A stretch of DNA of 64,000 bases from Salinarimonas rosea DSM 21201 (GCF_000429045.1 NZ_KE386841.1:101666-165665); one strand, 5' to 3'; numbered from the stretch's first letter, positions 24,268-33,829 are shown. Numbers and translations are program-made. The notes: a model not told the origin generated them from the sequence alone.

Positions 24268-25854
24268 ATGAAGGAATGCGTGATCGCCGTAATCGGCGCC
24301 GGGGCGACGGCCTTGTCCTTGCTCGACTCCCTCGTCGACGAGGCGCGGGCGGAGCCGGACTGCCCCCGCCTGGTCGTCTACTTGATCGAGACGCGACGCC
24401 TGCGCGGGCGCGGCCTCGCCTACGAGGACGACCTCGCGACGAACCTCCTCAACACGCGGGCGGGCTTCATCACGCCCTTCCCCAAGCGCCCGGGGCACTT
24501 CTTCTCCTGGCTGCAGGAGAACGAGGCAGCCTGGCGGCACGAGTTCCCGGGCCTCGTCGTCGACGCCCAGACCTTCGTTCCGCGCCCGCTCTTCGGGCTC
24601 TACCTCGAGTGCATGATGGGCGAGCTCGCCGGCGAGCTGATGCGCATCGGCGGCACCCTCGTGCCGGTCACCGCCGAGGCGACAGATCTCGAGCCGACGC
24701 CCGAGGGGCGCGTCGTGGTGCACACCGACACTGCGCTCGCCATCCGGGCGGATCGGGTCGTGCTCTCCTGCGGCAACCTCCAGGCCCGCGAGGAGGACGC
24801 GGTCGAGCGCCTGCCGGGCTTCTTCGCCAATCCCTACCCGATCCGGCGCCTCGCGCATCGCATCCCGCGCGATGCCTCGGTGGCCATCGTCGGGGCGCGC
24901 CTCTCGGCGATCGATGTGGCGCTCGGCCTCCTGTCGACCGGCCACGACGGGCCGCTGACAATGATCTCGCGGTCGGGGTACCTGCCGGCGGTGCGCGGGA
25001 CGCAGGGGCGCTACAAGCCGCGCATCCTCACGCAGGAGACGATCGCGGCCCATCTCGCCCGCCACGGGCGCGTGCGCCTGGCCGAGCTCGTGCGCTGGGT
25101 CGAGGACGAGATCGAGCTGGCCGGCGGCGGCCGGCGCGTCGAGGGCGCGAGCTTCCCGCCCGAGCCGCCGCCGGACCCGCTCGCCTTCCTCGAGGCGGAG
25201 ATCGCCGCCGCGGCCCACCCGCGGCCCTGGCAGGCGGTGCTATATGCGACGAACGGGCTCGTCGACATGCTCTGGCGGGCGCTGCCCGAGGAGGAGCGCT
25301 CGCTCTTCCTCGCACGCTTCCAGGCCGCCTGGATGGCCTACCGCGTCTCGATCCCGGTCGAGAACGCGCGGCGGCTGCTCGCGGCGGGCTGGGCCGGGCG
25401 GCTCGCGTTCCGTTCCGGCGAGAGCGTGGTCGCGCCGGGGGAGGGGGGCGGCTTCTCGCTGCGAATCGGGCGCGACGGCGCGGCGGAGGCCTTCGACGCG
25501 GTGGTCTGCGCCTACGGCTCGCCGCGCGATCCGCGCCGCCTCGACTCGCGGCTCGTCGGCAACATCCTCGCGCGCGGCCTCGCACGTCCCCACCGTCACG
25601 GCGGTCTCGACGTCGTGCCGGAGAGCGGGCGGCTGATCGAGGCGGACGGAACGGAGGGCCTCGCGATCTCCGCCCTCGGCGAGCTGACGGCTGGAGTGCA
25701 CTTCTTCACGAGCGCCCTCGAGATCAACGCCCGCCACGCCGCCGCCCAGGCCCGCAGCCTCGTGCACGGGATCGTGCATGCGCCCCGGGAGCTGGCGGCG
25801 CCCCTCGCCCCCGCGGTGCCGCCGCGAAGCAGGGTTCTCGTCGAGGCAGTGTGA
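24268..25854 (+). CDS. FAD/NAD(P)-binding protein (NAD_binding_9, YdhS-like)
   Basis: 528-residue flavoprotein-like enzyme. The N-terminal dinucleotide motif is IAVIGAGATALSLL. GRGLAYEDDLATNLLNTRAG and FPKRPGHFFSWL are the family's conserved second block, and a second nucleotide motif AIVGARLSAIDVALGLL lies near residue 210. Homologues (YdhS and related) are uncharacterised; some sit in flavin-linked hydroxylase or sulfur-metabolism loci. A CGGAGGG site 4 bases before ATG 24268 fixes the start. The gene stands alone, with an AT-rich leader unlike its neighbours. Confidence 0.85.
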   Translation: MKECVIAVIGAGATALSLLDSLVDEARAEPDCPRLVVYLIETRRLRGRGLAYEDDLATNLLNTRAGFITPFPKRPGHFFSWLQENEAAWRHEFPGLVVDAQTFVPRPLFGLYLECMMGELAGELMRIGGTLVPVTAEATDLEPTPEGRVVVHTDTALAIRADRVVLSCGNLQAREEDAVERLPGFFANPYPIRRLAHRIPRDASVAIVGARLSAIDVALGLLSTGHDGPLTMISRSGYLPAVRGTQGRYKPRILTQETIAAHLARHGRVRLAELVRWVEDEIELAGGGRRVEGASFPPEPPPDPLAFLEAEIAAAAHPRPWQAVLYATNGLVDMLWRALPEEERSLFLARFQAAWMAYRVSIPVENARRLLAAGWAGRLAFRSGESVVAPGEGGGFSLRIGRDGAAEAFDAVVCAYGSPRDPRRLDSRLVGNILARGLARPHRHGGLDVVPESGRLIEADGTEGLAISALGELTAGVHFFTSALEINARHAAAQARSLVHGIVHAPRELAAPLAPAVPPRSRVLVEAV

Positions 25855-25950
25855 TCCCGCGTCGCGGCGCGTCGCTTCCGTGCGGCGCGCCTCGACGCGG
25901 ACGTCGGCAGCGAGACGAGCGCGGGAGGATCCGGACGGGCGTGGTCGCCC

Positions 25951-25981
25951 AAAAAGAAAAAAGCAAGGCTCGCGCCTTGCT
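25951..25981 (-). terminator. Strong intrinsic terminator on the minus strand with no gene upstream
   Basis: Read on the minus strand: AGCAAGGC-GCGA-GCCTTGCT, a perfect 8-bp stem with a GNRA-type loop, followed by TTTTTCTTTTT. On the plus strand the hairpin is followed by CGGGGAGG, so it cannot serve the upstream plus-strand gene well. The nearest minus-strand protein gene upstream is kilobases away, so it should end a short non-coding transcript. Confidence 0.8.
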
Positions 25982-26120
25982 CGGGGAGGTTCTCTCGTTT
26001 TCGAGATTTTGGCCGGTCTCTCACGAACCGACGCCCGGTAGCGGTTGACGCCCGCGGGCTTGTGCCTCGTTTCCTCCCAGACTTGGGCCGCACCCCTCGA
26101 ACACGTCGAGACAGCGTGTC
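25951..26120 (-). ncRNA. Candidate small RNA ending at the orphan terminator
   Basis: Proposed because a textbook intrinsic terminator at 25951-25981 faces a stretch without any minus-strand gene. The sequence just before the terminator stem contains ACCTCCCCGAG, an anti-Shine-Dalgarno-like single-stranded motif common in trans-acting sRNAs of alphaproteobacteria. The 5' end is a guess. A weak GTGACA / TAAGAA pair near 26130-26160 could be the promoter. No known sRNA family is recognised. Confidence 0.35.
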
Positions 26121-26359
26121 TTGGTGGGGGCTTCTTAGCGCGTCGTTACGTCTTTGTCACGTCCTTGTGCATCGTGTGCCGTCGCTTTTCGCATATGGGC
26201 ATTCTCGCGGCAGCGGCCATGGAACCGCCACCGATGTGGCACCGACGACGAAAAGCATCGGGTGGCCTTGTCATCGGGCGCGCATCCGTATTGTGTGCGA
26301 CACGCGCGACGGTGCGGCGAGCCCGCCCGCTGCGCGCCGCGCCCACGCCCGAGGACGAC

Positions 26360-27685
26360 ATGCGTCTTTCCCGCTATTTCCTGCCCACCCTCAAGGAGAC
26401 CCCGCGCGAGGCGGAGATCGTCTCACACCGCCTGATGCTGCGCGCCGGCCTGGTGCGCCAGCAATCCGCCGGCATCTTCTCCTGGCTGCCGATCGGCAAG
26501 CGCGTGCTCGACCGGATCAGCGGCATCGTGCGCGAGGAGCAGGACCGGGCGGGCGCGATCGAGATCCTGATGCCGACGATCCAGTCCGCCGACCTGTGGC
26601 GCGAGAGCGGGCGCTACGACGCCTACGGCGCCGAGATGCTGCGGATCAGGGACCGGCACGAGCGCGACATGCTCTACGGGCCGACGAACGAGGAGATGGT
26701 CACCGACATCTTCCGTTCCTACGTGCGCTCCTACAAGGACCTGCCGCTCAACCTCTACCACATCCAGTGGAAGTTCCGCGACGAGATCCGCCCGCGCTTC
26801 GGCACGATGCGCTCGCGCGAGTTCCTGATGAAGGACGCCTACTCGTTCGACCTCGACGAGGCGTCGGCGCGCCACGCCTACAACCGGATGTTCGTGGCCT
26901 ACCTGCGCACCTTCGCGCGCCTGGGGCTGAAGTCGATCCCGATGCAGGCCGACACGGGCCCGATCGGCGGCAACCTCTCCCACGAGTTCATCATCCTCGC
27001 CGAGACCGGCGAGAGCGAGGTGTTCTGCCACACGGACTACCTCGGCTTCGACACGCCGCCGGCGGACACCGACTTCGAGGACGTCGCCGGTCTCCAGGCG
27101 ATCGTCGACCGCTGGACCTCGCTCTACGCCTCCACCGACGAGAAGCACGACGAGGCCGCCTGGGCGCAGGTGCCCGCCGACAGGCGCGTGGCGGCGCGCG
27201 GCATCGAGGTCGGGCACATCTTCTATTTCGGCACGAAGTATTCCGAGCCGATGCGCGCCGTCGTCACCGGGCCGGACGGGCGCGAGCACCCGGTGCACAT
27301 GGGCTCCTACGGCGTCGGGCCGTCCCGCGTCGCGGCCGCCGCCATCGAGGCGGGCCACGACGAGGCGGGCATCGTCTGGCCGGACGCGATCGCCCCCTTC
27401 GACGTGGCGCTGCTCAGCCTGAAGGCCGGCGACTCCGCGGTGGACGCGGCCTGCGAGGGCCTCTACCGCGACCTCCAGGCGGCGGGCCTCTCCGTGCTCT
27501 ACGACGACCGGGACGATCGTCCCGGCGCGAAGTTCGCGACGGCCGACCTGATCGGCCTGCCCTGGCAGGTGATCGTCGGTCCCAAGAGCCTCGCCGAGGG
27601 CAAGATCGAGCTCAAGCGCCGGCGCACGGGCGAGCGCGAGCTCCTCGCCATCGCCGACGTCGTCCCGCGGCTGACGGGACGTTGA
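26360..27685 (+). CDS. proS: Prolyl-tRNA synthetase, short alphaproteobacterial type
   Basis: 441-residue class II aminoacyl-tRNA synthetase that charges tRNA-Pro. The opening [20 protein letters not shown] is typical. Motif 2 is seen as [29 protein letters not shown], given here in two overlapping parts: [11 protein letters not shown] and [12 protein letters not shown]. Motif 3 is in [16 protein letters not shown]. The anticodon-binding domain is C-terminal ([17 protein letters not shown]). It lacks the roughly 180-residue editing insertion of E. coli ProS, as is normal in alphaproteobacteria, which usually carry a free-standing editing protein. It is followed 14 bases later by the lolC/E gene. 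Confidence 0.97.
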   Translation: MRLSRYFLPTLKETPREAEIVSHRLMLRAGLVRQQSAGIFSWLPIGKRVLDRISGIVREEQDRAGAIEILMPTIQSADLWRESGRYDAYGAEMLRIRDRHERDMLYGPTNEEMVTDIFRSYVRSYKDLPLNLYHIQWKFRDEIRPRFGTMRSREFLMKDAYSFDLDEASARHAYNRMFVAYLRTFARLGLKSIPMQADTGPIGGNLSHEFIILAETGESEVFCHTDYLGFDTPPADTDFEDVAGLQAIVDRWTSLYASTDEKHDEAAWAQVPADRRVAARGIEVGHIFYFGTKYSEPMRAVVTGPDGREHPVHMGSYGVGPSRVAAAAIEAGHDEAGIVWPDAIAPFDVALLSLKAGDSAVDAACEGLYRDLQAAGLSVLYDDRDDRPGAKFATADLIGLPWQVIVGPKSLAEGKIELKRRRTGERELLAIADVVPRLTGR

Positions 27686-27699
27686 GGGCGGAGCGGGCG

Positions 27700-28968
27700 A
27701 TGGCCGACGCGGGTGGGACGCGACCCTTCTCGGGCTTCGAGTGGATGCTCGCCGGGCGCTACCTGCGCACCCGGCGGCGCGAGGGCTTCGTCTCGGTGAT
27801 CGCGGGGTTCTCCTTCATCGGCATCATGCTCGGCGTCGCGACGCTGATCATCGTGCTGTCGGTGATGAACGGCTTTCGCAACGAGCTGCTCTCCAAGATC
27901 GTCGGCATGAACGGCCACGTCTTCATCGCCCCGATCGACCGGCCGCTGACGGATTTCGCCGAGGTCGCCCGGACCGTCGAGGCCCTGCCGGGCGTGGTGC
28001 GCGCGGTGCCCACGGTGGAGGGCCAGGCCTTCGCCTCCTCCTCCGTGCAGGGCGGCGGCGTGCTCGTGCGCGGCGTGCGCCCGCAGGACCTCGCCGGGCT
28101 CGACCAGATCGCCGGCAACATCGTCGGCGGCTCGCTCGAGACCTTCGCCGAAGGCGAGGGCGTCGCCGTCGGCGCGCGGCTGGCGAGCTCGCTCGGCCTC
28201 TTGCCGGGCGACACGATCACGCTGATCTCGCCGCGCGGCGCGACGACGCCCTTCGGCACCGCGCCGCGGATCAAGGCCTATCCGATCGCGGCGATCTACG
28301 AGATCGGCATGACCGAGTTCGATTCGGCCTTCGTCTACATGCCGCTCGAGGAGGCGCAGGCCTACTTCAACCGCGCCGGGGACGTCACCGTGGTGGAGGT
28401 CTTCCTGGACGACGCGGAGGCGGTCGGCGCGGCGCGGGCGGCGATCGAGGGGGCGGTCGAGCGGCCGATCTTCCTCTCCGACTGGACGCAGCGCAATTCG
28501 AGCTTCTTCTCGGCGCTGCAGGTCGAGCGCAACGTCATGTTCATCATCCTCACGCTGATCGTGCTCGTGGCGGCGCTCAACATCGTGTCCGGGCTGATCA
28601 TGCTCGTGAAGGACAAGTCCGCCGACATCGCCATCCTGCGCACGATGGGGGCGACGCGCGGCTCGGTCATGCGGGTGTTCCTGATCACCGGCGCCTCCAT
28701 CGGCATCGTCGGCACCATCGCCGGCCTCGCGCTCGGCGTCGTGTTCACGCTCAACATCCAGGCGATCCAGGACGTGATCGCCCGCATCACCAACCAGACG
28801 CTCTGGGACCCGACGGTGCGCTTCCTGTCGGAGATCCCCGCCGAGATCGACTGGGCCGAGGTCGGGGCGGTGCTCGCGATGGCGATGGCGCTGTCGCTGC
28901 TCGCGACCCTCTATCCCTCCTGGCGGGCGGCGCGCCTCGATCCCGTCGAAGCCCTGCGCTACGGATGA
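27700..28968 (+). CDS. lolC: Lipoprotein-releasing ABC transporter permease LolC/E
   Basis: 422-residue inner-membrane permease of the LolCDE system, which extracts outer-membrane lipoproteins and hands them to LolA. The N-terminal [28 protein letters not shown] leads into helix 1; a periplasmic domain spans about 50-270. Three more helices follow (about 275-420), with the coupling region [20 protein letters not shown]. Alphaproteobacteria usually encode one LolC/E-type subunit acting as a homodimer; the symbol is by convention. Its stop overlaps the lolD start (ATGA). Confidence 0.94.
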   Translation: MADAGGTRPFSGFEWMLAGRYLRTRRREGFVSVIAGFSFIGIMLGVATLIIVLSVMNGFRNELLSKIVGMNGHVFIAPIDRPLTDFAEVARTVEALPGVVRAVPTVEGQAFASSSVQGGGVLVRGVRPQDLAGLDQIAGNIVGGSLETFAEGEGVAVGARLASSLGLLPGDTITLISPRGATTPFGTAPRIKAYPIAAIYEIGMTEFDSAFVYMPLEEAQAYFNRAGDVTVVEVFLDDAEAVGAARAAIEGAVERPIFLSDWTQRNSSFFSALQVERNVMFIILTLIVLVAALNIVSGLIMLVKDKSADIAILRTMGATRGSVMRVFLITGASIGIVGTIAGLALGVVFTLNIQAIQDVIARITNQTLWDPTVRFLSEIPAEIDWAEVGAVLAMAMALSLLATLYPSWRAARLDPVEALRYG

Positions 28969-29717
28969 GCCGCATGGACGCCGAGACGAAGGCCGAGACC
29001 GGGACCGCGAGCGAGGGCGAGGTGCCTGCGCTCTTCCTGAGCCGGGTGGCGCGCTGGTATCCCCAGCGCGAGGGGCGGCTCGAGATCCTCAAGAGCGTCG
29101 ACTTCGCCGTCTGGCCGGGCGAAATCGTCGCGCTCGTGGCGCCGTCGGGCACCGGCAAGTCGACGCTGCTCCACGTCGCGGGCCTGCTCGAGCGCCCCGA
29201 CGACGGCGAGGTCTACGTCGGCGGCGAGCCGACGGCGCACATGGACGATGCCGGCCGCACCCGGCTGCGGCGCGAGGAGATCGGCTTCGTCTACCAGTTC
29301 CACCACCTGCTGCCCGAGTTCTCCGCGCTCGAGAACGTCGTCATGCCGCAGATCATCCGCGGCCTGCGCAAGGCCGAGGCGCGGGAGCGCGCGCGCGAGC
29401 TCCTCGCCTTCCTCGGCCTCGCCGACCGGCTTTCGCACCGCCCGGCGGAGCTGTCGGGTGGCGAGCAGCAGCGCGTCGCGCTCGCGCGTGCGGTCGCCAA
29501 CGCCCCGCGCGTGCTCCTCGCCGACGAGCCGACCGGCAACCTCGATCCGCAGACCTCCGCCCACGTCTTCCAGACGCTCGTCTCGCTCGTTCGCGCCTCG
29601 GGCCTCGCCGCCGTGATCGCCACGCACAATCACGAGCTCGCCCGGCGGATGGACCGCTGCGTCTCCATCCGCGACGGGCGTGTCGTCGAGCTCGCGCTGC
29701 CGCCCGCCGGGGCGTAA
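28965..29717 (+). CDS. lolD: Lipoprotein-releasing ABC transporter ATPase LolD
   Basis: 250-residue ABC ATPase energising lipoprotein release. Walker A is APSGTGKST, the Q-loop is in [17 protein letters not shown], the signature is [14 protein letters not shown] and Walker B is [12 protein letters not shown]. HxH of the switch is in ATHNHELA. The start overlaps the lolC/E stop by four bases, giving translational coupling. An ATG at 28974 is a possible second start. In many alphaproteobacteria dnaE follows; here a small SOS-type gene does. Confidence 0.96.
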   Translation: MSRMDAETKAETGTASEGEVPALFLSRVARWYPQREGRLEILKSVDFAVWPGEIVALVAPSGTGKSTLLHVAGLLERPDDGEVYVGGEPTAHMDDAGRTRLRREEIGFVYQFHHLLPEFSALENVVMPQIIRGLRKAEARERARELLAFLGLADRLSHRPAELSGGEQQRVALARAVANAPRVLLADEPTGNLDPQTSAHVFQTLVSLVRASGLAAVIATHNHELARRMDRCVSIRDGRVVELALPPAGA

Positions 29718-29781
29718 TTCACAGATTCCGCATGGTGTTCGAGGCTTGACGGAACAGAGCGTTCCGGTCTGTCCGTTAACC

Positions 29782-29833
29782 TTGACAGCAGAGCGTACGA
29801 AGAGAGAACTTTTGTTCCGAACGAAGATGGAAC
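29782..29833 (+). promoter_or_regulatory. Sigma-70 promoter with LexA (SOS) box
   Basis: Perfect -35 TTGACA (29782-29787), 17-base spacer, -10 AGAACT (29805-29810). Just downstream is GAAC-GAAGATG-GAAC (29819-29833), the alphaproteobacterial LexA operator (GAAC-N7-GAAC, reverse complement of GTTC-N7-GTTC). A second motif GAAC-TTTT-GTTC (29806-29817), which matches the Gram-positive-type box, overlaps the -10, and another GAAC follows at 29840. Such placement would block initiation until SOS induction. Confidence 0.75.
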
Positions 29834-29893
29834 AGAATGGAACGGTCGAAGCGCGGCGGAGAACACCGCCGTGCCCCACCCTGGGAGGCCGTC

Positions 29894-30025
29894 ATGTCCC
29901 GTCTCGTGATTCTCACCCGCCGTGCCCGCCTGCCTCTGCGCGCCACCGCCGAGACCGCGATGGAGGTCGTCTCGCTCGCGCTCTTCGTCGCCATGGTGGC
30001 GGCGTGGGCGAGCATCGGCGCGTGA
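29894..30025 (+). CDS. Small membrane protein under an SOS-type promoter
   Basis: 43-residue protein. Residues 1-22 are basic (RLVILTRRARLPLRAT) and residues 24-43 form one hydrophobic helix (VVSLALFVAMVAAWASIGA), so it should be inserted in the inner membrane with the N-terminus inside. A strong GGGAGG precedes ATG 29894 by 7 bases. The gene is the first after a promoter with a LexA box. Small SOS-induced membrane proteins such as SidA of Caulobacter (29 residues) block cell division. This one could be a functional analogue, but no sequence similarity is claimed. Confidence 0.7.
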   Translation: MSRLVILTRRARLPLRATAETAMEVVSLALFVAMVAAWASIGA

Positions 30026-30122
30026 GCGGGCGTGCTCGGGCGTCGTGCTGAAACGCGACGCCTCTCCCGTGCGTTATCGGGTCGCGGCGAGCGACGCCGC
30101 GGACGAACACGAGGAGGCTGCG

Positions 30123-30338
30123 GTGAGATCCTGGGGCGACGTCAACCGGGTGCTGAACGGCATGGTGCGCGAGGGCCGGATCGCGTCCTTCCGCTCCAAC
30201 GCGGCGGAAGCGCGCCAGACGGGGTCGCTCGAGATCGCGATCGTCCCCGCCGACGGCGGCGACAAGGAGGCGGCTCGCCGCGAGGCGCTGCGCGAGCTCG
30301 CGCGGCTGGGAATCACGGCACAGGTGCACGCCGAGTAG
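30123..30338 (+). CDS. Small hypothetical protein
   Basis: 71 residues from GTG 30123, chosen because GAGGAGG lies 6 bases upstream. An in-frame GTG at 30069 would add 18 residues (RYRVAASDAADEHEEAA). The protein looks alpha/beta: a helix RSWGDVNRVLNGMVREGR, a strand LEIAIVP and a terminal helix EAARREALRELARLG. No family is recognised. It lies between the SOS-type gene and tRNA-Phe and could share the SOS promoter. Confidence 0.5.
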   Translation: MRSWGDVNRVLNGMVREGRIASFRSNAAEARQTGSLEIAIVPADGGDKEAARREALRELARLGITAQVHAE

Positions 30339-30449
30339 GGGGCCGGCGCCGGCCGGTCGAGAATTCGGCGCGTCACCGAAAAACCGGTTGCGCCCCGCGG
30401 CGCCTCTGGCTATATCCCCTCCACCAACACGGACGGCATCGTCCGGAGC

Positions 30450-30525
30450 GCCCAGGTAGCTCAGTTGGTAGAGCATGCGACTGAAAATCGCAGTGTCGGT
30501 GGTTCGATTCCGCCCCTGGGCACCA
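30450..30525 (+). tRNA. tRNA-Phe (anticodon GAA)
   Basis: Full 76-nt cloverleaf with encoded CCA. The acceptor stem GCCCAGG pairs with CCTGGGC, the D-arm contains AGCTCAGTTGGTAGAGC, the anticodon loop is CTGAAAA with GAA, and the T-arm contains GGTTCGATTCC. It begins about 110 bases after the preceding small gene. Confidence 0.97.
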
Positions 30526-30602
30526 TCACCCCTACAGAACAGGACTTCCACAGAGGCTCGGACGAGTCCGAGCCCTCGGCTGCCCGCCGACGCGCCTCGC
30601 CG

Positions 30603-31499
30603 TCAGGGCGAGAAGCCCGGGGGCAGCGGCGGCTCCTCGCTGAGCAGCGTGATCGTCACCCGTCGGTTCGGCGCGATGTAGGGATTGTCGGGGAAGGCGG
30701 GCTCGGTGTCGGCGCGGCCGGTCACCGACTCGAAGCGCTGGTTCGGCAGCCCCGCCCCGGAGAGGATCTCGCGCACGGCGAGGGCCCGCCCTGCGGTGAG
30801 GCTCCAGAGATCGATCGTGGTCTGCGCGCCCGGCCGCGTCGCGGACGTGTGGCCGCGCACCGCGATGCGGTTCGGCATCTGCCGGATCGTCGGCGCGATC
30901 GCCTCGAGCACGAGGCGGGTGCGATCGTAGGGGTAGATCGAATCCTCGGGGAACATCGCCCGCCCGTCCTGGTCGACGAGCGAGATGTCGAGACCGTCCG
31001 GCGTCGGCTCGATCACGAGGTTGCGCGAGAGCTCGGCGATCTCCGGCATGTCCTGCAGCGCCTGCCGGATGCTCGCCGCGGCGCTGTGGAGGGCCTGCAT
31101 GTCGGCCGTCGGGCGGCTGGACCGGGTGTCGCTGCTGCGGTCCTGCGCTCCGCCCTCCCGCCCGGTGTCGCCCGTCGCCGCATCGCCGGGCGACGAGAGG
31201 GCGCGCCGGATCGCCTCGGCCTCGGAGCCCGACGACTGGTTGCCCGAGTCGTCCAAGGCATTGCCGTTCAGGACGCCGCCGGCGCCGCTGGTGCTCGGGC
31301 TCAGAGCCTCCGGGGCGAAATAGTCCGCCAGGCCGATCTTCTGCTCCTGCGTCGTCATGTTGATGAGCCACATCAGCAGGAAGAACGCCATCATGGCGGT
31401 GACGAAGTCCGCATAGGCGATCTTCCAGGCGCCGCCATGGTGTGCGTGCGCGGCCTTCTTGACCTTCTTGACGATGATCGGCTGGTTCGACTTGGCCAT
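30603..31499 (-). CDS. motB: Flagellar motor stator protein MotB
   Basis: 298 residues. One N-terminal membrane helix carries the proton-binding Asp, D31, in AYADFVTAMMAFFLLMWLI. A periplasmic Ser/Gly/Asp-rich linker (about 70-140) leads to a C-terminal OmpA-like peptidoglycan-binding domain (about 160-290). That domain has the signature IAVRGHTSATRPGA and APNRRVTITLL. With MotA it forms the proton-conducting stator. Its start is 22 bases after the motA stop. This implies a flagellated organism; no other flagellar genes are in the window. Confidence 0.95.
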   Translation of the reverse strand: MAKSNQPIIVKKVKKAAHAHHGGAWKIAYADFVTAMMAFFLLMWLINMTTQEQKIGLADYFAPEALSPSTSGAGGVLNGNALDDSGNQSSGSEAEAIRRALSSPGDAATGDTGREGGAQDRSSDTRSSRPTADMQALHSAAASIRQALQDMPEIAELSRNLVIEPTPDGLDISLVDQDGRAMFPEDSIYPYDRTRLVLEAIAPTIRQMPNRIAVRGHTSATRPGAQTTIDLWSLTAGRALAVREILSGAGLPNQRFESVTGRADTEPAFPDNPYIAPNRRVTITLLSEEPPLPPGFSP

Positions 31500-31521
31500 C
31501 GGCTTCCTGGTCGAGATCGGG

Positions 31522-32385
31522 TCAGGTCGTGGCGGGCAGGTTGGACGTCGCCGCTTCCACTTCGTTGAAGGTCGGGCGAACCTCGCTCATCAGGGCCTTG
31601 CGGGCGAATTCCACCGCCATCACCGGCGGCTGGCCGGCGATATGGGCCAGGAGGCCCGCCTTCAGCGACAGGTAGTACTTGGACTCCGCCTCGAAGATGA
31701 TCCGCAGGGACTGCGCCATGGGCCCGAAGAAGCCGTAGGCGACGAAGACGCCGAAGAAGGTTCCGACCAGTGCACCGCCGATCAGGTGCCCCAGAACCTC
31801 GGGCGGCTCGGTGATCGACCCCATCGTCTTGATCACGCCGAGCACGGCGGCGACGATCCCGAGCGCCGGCGTCGCGTCGGCGACCGACTGCACGGCCGAG
31901 ACGACGCGCTCCTGCTCCTGGTGGTGCGTCTCCAGCTCCGCGTCCATGAGATTGTCGATCTCGTGAACGTTGTCGACGCCCAGCGACACCATGCGCATGT
32001 AGTCGCAGACGAACTCGACCGCGTGATGGTTCGATGCGAACGTCGGGAAGGCGTTGAACAGCGTCGAGTTCGCCGGATCCTCGATGTGCTGCTCGATCGC
32101 GAGCACACCTTTCTGCTGCACCAGCCTGTAGAGGGCGAACTGCATCGCCAGGAGCTCGACGTAGGCGGCCTGCTTGTACTTCGGCCCCCGCATCAGCGTG
32201 CCGAACACGGCAGGTACGGCCTTGAGCACCGGCCCGGTGTTGCCGATGATGAAGGCTCCGATCGCCGCACCGAGGATGATGACGAACTCGAACGGCTGCC
32301 AGAGGACGTAGAGCTTGCCTCCCATCGCCGCGTAGCCGCCGAGGACGCAGGCGAAGACGACGATTGTGCCGACGATCAGCCGCAT
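31522..32385 (-). CDS. motA: Flagellar motor stator protein MotA
   Basis: 287 residues with four membrane helices (about 1-20, 30-50, 168-190 and 200-222) and a large cytoplasmic loop that contacts the rotor. ATPALGIVAAVLGVIKTMGSI and VGTFFGVFVAYGFFGPMA are the conserved helices 3 and 4, with their conserved prolines. The start MRLIVGT at 32385 matches the family; the longer open frame upstream to 32628 has no support. It forms an operon with motB. Confidence 0.95.
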   Translation of the reverse strand: MRLIVGTIVVFACVLGGYAAMGGKLYVLWQPFEFVIILGAAIGAFIIGNTGPVLKAVPAVFGTLMRGPKYKQAAYVELLAMQFALYRLVQQKGVLAIEQHIEDPANSTLFNAFPTFASNHHAVEFVCDYMRMVSLGVDNVHEIDNLMDAELETHHQEQERVVSAVQSVADATPALGIVAAVLGVIKTMGSITEPPEVLGHLIGGALVGTFFGVFVAYGFFGPMAQSLRIIFEAESKYYLSLKAGLLAHIAGQPPVMAVEFARKALMSEVRPTFNEVEAATSNLPATT

Positions 32386-32581
32386 GGATTTGCCACTCTC
32401 GCGCCGCGGCGGGTCCGGCCGCTGCGAAGCCACTTCTGTTCCGAGTAGGTGACCGACCGCGGTTAAGGGCGAGTGTAGAGCCGTTGGCCGAGGGCTGCCC
32501 GAGGCGATCGCCGTGCGGGAGCGGATCGCGGCGGAGACATCCTCCGCCGCGCTTCCCGCGAACGAGGCGGACGGCGTCCCG

Positions 32582-33829
32582 CTAGCCCCGCCCGCCGGCT
32601 CCGGGCGACCTCTCCTCCCGCCGCGCATAGGCCCGCGTCAGCCCCGACGTCGTCGCTCCGTGGGCGATGATCGAGGCGAAGATCGCCGCGCTCGCGGCGT
32701 GCCAGGCGGTCGGGTCGTCGAGGTGGTGCCAGCAATAGGCGGCGTAGTAGATCGCGGCGACGCCGATCGGGCCGAACCAGCCCAGGAAGGCGACGTCGCG
32801 AGGAACGAGCGGCCGCTTCAGCACCGGCGCCAGCGCCGCGAGGACGAGCGGCCGGCGCAGCGCCAGGACCGCCACGACGAAGGCGAGGAGCGGCCAGCCG
32901 ATGGCCGCCCACGCGTCGAGCGGCAGGGCCGCGCCGAGGATCACGAACATCGGCAGCGTGAACAGCTTGTTCACGGCCTCCTGGATGTTCTCCTCCTGGT
33001 GCTGCTGCGTGATGTCCGAGCGCAGGTTGAAGACCAGCCCCGCCAGGAACACGCTGATCAGGGCGTCGGCCCGGGCGAGGGCGGCGAGCCCCAGCGTGAG
33101 CAGCGAGAGCGCGACCGTGTAGGTCAGCAGCGAATGCGACTCGATCAGCCCGTGGCGCTTGGCCCGCGCGAGGAGCGAGGCGGCGAGCCAGCCGACGCCG
33201 ACGCCGACGATCACGGCGAGCCCGACCCCGACGAGCAGCCGCTCGACGACGAAGCGGCGCAGCGGGTCGGCGACGTCCGCCGACAGCACCACGATCGGCA
33301 GCGTCACGAAGAGATAGGCGAGCCCGTCGTTCGCCCCGCTTTCCGCCGAGACCGTATCGCGGACGCGCTCGGGGAGGTGCGACTTGGCGAAGTCGCCGGT
33401 GACGATGGACGAGGCGACGACCGGGTCCGTCGGGGTGATCACGGCGCCGACGAGGAGCGCGGTCCAGACGGAGAGCCCGAGCAGCCAGGCGGCCAGGGCG
33501 GAGGAGGCGAGCCACATGCCCAGCATGCCGGCGGTCAGGAGCCAGCCGATCGGCCGCCCGAGCCGCCGCAGGCCGGCCTTGTCGAGCCGCAGCGCGACGC
33601 CCATCAGGCCGATCGCGAGCGTGAAGCGCGCCGCCTGCTCGAGCACCCGCGGCTCCTCGCCCCAGGCGGCGACGTCGATCAGGCCGAGCGCGAACGGGCC
33701 GACGGCGAGCCCGACGAGCACCGCGACGAGCGATTCCTGGAACGGGCTGCGTTTCAGCAGCCGCGAGGCGACGCCCAGGAGGAGGACGACGCCCGCCGCG
33801 ACGGCGAGGGTCAGGTCGAGCTGGCTCAT
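32582..33829 (-). CDS. Cation:proton antiporter, CPA1/NhaP type
   Basis: 415-residue membrane protein with about 12 hydrophobic segments. ITPTDPVVASSIVTG and SAESGANDGLAYLFVTLPIV contain the ion-binding Asp residues (ND) of CPA1 antiporters. It exchanges Na+ or K+ for H+ across the inner membrane. Start MSQLDLT at 33829; an open extension to 33898 has a poor composition. It is convergent with nothing on its left and divergent from ssrA on its right. There is no C-terminal regulatory domain. Confidence 0.88.
   Translation of the reverse strand: MSQLDLTLAVAAGVVLLLGVASRLLKRSPFQESLVAVLVGLAVGPFALGLIDVAAWGEEPRVLEQAARFTLAIGLMGVALRLDKAGLRRLGRPIGWLLTAGMLGMWLASSALAAWLLGLSVWTALLVGAVITPTDPVVASSIVTGDFAKSHLPERVRDTVSAESGANDGLAYLFVTLPIVVLSADVADPLRRFVVERLLVGVGLAVIVGVGVGWLAASLLARAKRHGLIESHSLLTYTVALSLLTLGLAALARADALISVFLAGLVFNLRSDITQQHQEENIQEAVNKLFTLPMFVILGAALPLDAWAAIGWPLLAFVVAVLALRRPLVLAALAPVLKRPLVPRDVAFLGWFGPIGVAAIYYAAYCWHHLDDPTAWHAASAAIFASIIAHGATTSGLTRAYARREERSPGAGGRG

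Larger units (their letters stand above)
25855..26359. other. 505-base gap holding an orphan minus-strand terminator
   Basis: No protein gene is credible here. The proS frame stays open into this region but has no family sequence before 26360. The gap contains the minus-strand terminator at 25951-25981 and the presumed proS promoter. A short hairpin (ACACG...CGTGT, 26101-26119) is also visible. Confidence 0.6.

Noticed and set aside
29913-30551. Minus-strand frame with IFSRMLYQLSYLG
   Set aside because: Antisense of tRNA-Phe, a well-known source of spurious proteins.
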